Source of the DNA: Pseudomonas viciae
Lineage (GTDB): Bacteria; Pseudomonadota; Gammaproteobacteria; Pseudomonadales; Pseudomonadaceae
Assembly: GCF_004786035.1 (NCBI RefSeq)
Contig: NZ_CP035088.1
Coordinates: 5,789,001-5,853,000, forward strand
Reading direction: 5' to 3'
DNA: 64,000 nucleotides
The position numbers and the translations under genes were made by a program. How positions within the stretch are numbered: the first letter of the stretch is position 1; each line of letters begins with the position of its first letter. The notes beneath the pieces were generated by a model. The model was given only the letters and a program-made list of their open reading frames with translations. It was not told the origin of the DNA and searched no databases. Positions 62,682-64,000 of this stretch are shown here, piece after piece.

Positions 62682-64000
62682 CTAAAAGCCGTGTGGGGTG
62701 GAGCGCGTCACGATGGCTTCGACCTGCAAGCCCCGAGGCAAGGCGCCATACGCCCGGCCAGCCGAGCCAAGGCGGCTGGCGATGAAGGCATCGCTGACAT
62801 CGCTGTTGCCCGCTTCCAACAACAACTTGGCTTGCAAACCGACGGCGATGTCTTCAGTCAATTGCCGGGCGCGGTACTGGATGTCATCGGTGTCCTTGAA
62901 CGCGGCGTGCAACTGATCGATGTGCCCGGCCAGACGCTTGTCGCCATGGCCGTCCCCCAGTTCGGTGAATAGCACTTCCAGCACACCGGGCTCCTTGGAC
63001 AAGGCCCGCAGCACATCCAGGCACTGCACGTTGCCGGAGCCCTCCCACGTTGAATTGACCGGTGCTTCCCGGTACAAGCGTGGCAGGATGCTGTCTTCGA
63101 CGTAACCGGCACCGCCCATGCATTCGGCGGCTTCGTTGATCATCGCGGGGGCACGCTTGCAGATCCAGTACTTGCCCACCGCCGTCACCAGCCGGGCGAA
63201 TTTGGCCTCATGCTCGTCATTCAAGTGATCCAGCGCCTGGCCCATGCGCAGGCTCAAGGCCAGGGCGGCTTCGCTTTCCAACGCCAAATCAGCCAGGACG
63301 TTTTGCATCAATGGCTGCTCGCTCAGCAACTTGCCAGCGACCTTGCGGTGCGCGCAGTGGTGGCTGGCCTGGGTCAGGGCCTGGCGCATCAGGGCGCTGG
63401 AGCCGACCATGCAATCGAAGCGGGTCATGGCGACCATCTCGATGATCGTCGGCACACCGCGCCCTTCTTCACCGACCATCCAGGCCAAGGCGCCGCGAAA
63501 CTCGACTTCGCTGGAGGCATTGGAGCAATTGCCCAGTTTGTTTTTCAACCGCTGGATGTAGAACTGATTGCGGGTGTCATCCGGGCGATGGCGCGGCAGC
63601 AGGAAACAGGTCAGGCCCTTGTCGGTCTGGGCCAGTGTAAGGAAGGCGTCGCACATCGGCGCCGAACAGAACCACTTGTGCCCCACCAATTCATAGGCCT
63701 GGCCCGGGCCGCTGGCGCCCACCGGATAGGCCTTGGTGGTGTTGGCCCGCACATCGGTGCCGCCCTGTTTTTCGGTCATTGCCATGCCAAGGGTAACCCC
63801 GGCCTTGTGGGCCATGCCGATGTTACGCGGGTCGTACTCGGTGGCGAGCACTTTTGGCACCCAGTGCTCGGCCAGGTCCGGTTGCAGGCGCAGCGCCGGA
63901 ACGCTGGCGAAGGTCATGGTCAGCGGACAGCCGGTGCCAGCTTCCGCCTGGCTGTGCAAATAGGTCATCGAGGCACGGGCGACATGAGCACCGGGTTGCG
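62682..64000 (-). CDS. AidB-like acyl-CoA dehydrogenase family protein, 5' end outside window
   Basis: About 438 residues of an acyl-CoA dehydrogenase-fold flavoprotein; the frame continues past the right edge, so the N-terminus is missing (AidB is about 541 residues). The internal ATG at 63968 is not the start, since 'QPGAHVARAS' precedes it in frame. 'TYLHSQAEAGTGCPLTMTFA', 'TEKQGGTDVRANTT', 'VPTIIEMVAMTRFDCMVGSS' and 'STWEGSGNVQCLDVLRAL' mark the AidB branch. AidB relatives bind DNA or protect it from alkylation, but many pseudomonad copies are annotated only as acyl-CoA dehydrogenases. Substrate unknown. Confidence 0.88.
   Translation of the reverse strand, partial: QPGAHVARASMTYLHSQAEAGTGCPLTMTFASVPALRLQPDLAEHWVPKVLATEYDPRNIGMAHKAGVTLGMAMTEKQGGTDVRANTTKAYPVGASGPGQAYELVGHKWFCSAPMCDAFLTLAQTDKGLTCFLLPRHRPDDTRNQFYIQRLKNKLGNCSNASSEVEFRGALAWMVGEEGRGVPTIIEMVAMTRFDCMVGSSALMRQALTQASHHCAHRKVAGKLLSEQPLMQNVLADLALESEAALALSLRMGQALDHLNDEHEAKFARLVTAVGKYWICKRAPAMINEAAECMGGAGYVEDSILPRLYREAPVNSTWEGSGNVQCLDVLRALSKEPGVLEVLFTELGDGHGDKRLAGHIDQLHAAFKDTDDIQYRARQLTEDIAVGLQAKLLLEAGNSDVSDAFIASRLGSAGRAYGALPRGLQVEAIVTRSTPHGF

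Overview
The window reads as chromosomal DNA of a Pseudomonas, most likely of the fluorescens group. The signs are uniformly GC-rich coding sequence, many copies of the Pseudomonas-type REP palindrome (core GGGAGC-AAGC-TCCC or GGGAGCGAGC-TTGC) between genes, an OprD porin, a CioA-type quinol oxidase and a gene order (hrpB, fieF, lrp, DUF2788, rluE, amn, aidB-like) that I remember from P. aeruginosa. No rRNA, tRNA, CRISPR array, prophage or intact insertion sequence was seen. Both edges cut genes: cioA on the left and an AidB-like acyl-CoA dehydrogenase on the right.

1-10.4 kb is metabolic. It holds cioA with a perfect Anr/Fnr box upstream, an EntS-like MFS exporter, a three-gene molybdenum hydroxylase operon (2Fe-2S, FAD and Mo subunits, PaoABC-like but without a Tat signal), a DJ-1/PfpI protein lacking the usual cysteine, a secreted DUF4879 protein, and a purine permease overlapping trmA.

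10.4-18.1 kb is a quinate/shikimate-to-protocatechuate module: catabolic AroQ, an AroE-like dehydrogenase, a TetR regulator, QuiC (3-dehydroshikimate dehydratase fused to an HPPD-like domain) and an MFS carrier. A DMT carrier and an IclR regulator follow. Two different dyad motifs recur in both promoter regions of the module and look like operators.

18.2-22.5 kb is ordinary housekeeping: a YpfJ metalloprotease, an alpha/beta hydrolase, an HAD phosphatase, TesB and a GNAT acetyltransferase.

22.5-33 kb is a self-contained 5-oxoproline (pyroglutamate) or related-lactam unit. It contains a GntR/FCD regulator with two strong dyads, an NRAMP-like permease without metal ligands, PxpA, a DUF1445 protein, a PxpB-PxpC fusion, a biotin carboxylase carrying its own biotinyl domain, an OprD porin and a dCache chemoreceptor. 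Together these could cover sensing, outer- and inner-membrane uptake, ring opening and regulation.

33-46.6 kb is core genome: a BaiN-type flavoprotein, RhlE, YedA-like DMT, Lrp, a DEDD exonuclease, an NYN protein, DUF2076, YciC, an EEP hydrolase, HrpB, a lipoprotein, FieF and DUF6515.

46.6-59.1 kb is an accessory two-partner secretion island: TpsB, then a 3,212-residue TpsA whose C-terminal ~350 residues carry a GHSQG lipase-type elbow, then an overlapping lipoprotein gene that is a candidate periplasmic immunity protein. It lies between fieF/DUF6515 and lrp, which would otherwise be near neighbours. A structured, terminator-ended candidate RNA lies on the minus strand just beyond it. Core genes resume from 59.4 kb to the end.

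The best candidates for new biology are the TpsA lipase/lipoprotein pair and the 5-oxoproline unit, with its split urea-carboxylase-like enzyme, non-metal NRAMP carrier and altered amino-acid chemoreceptor.
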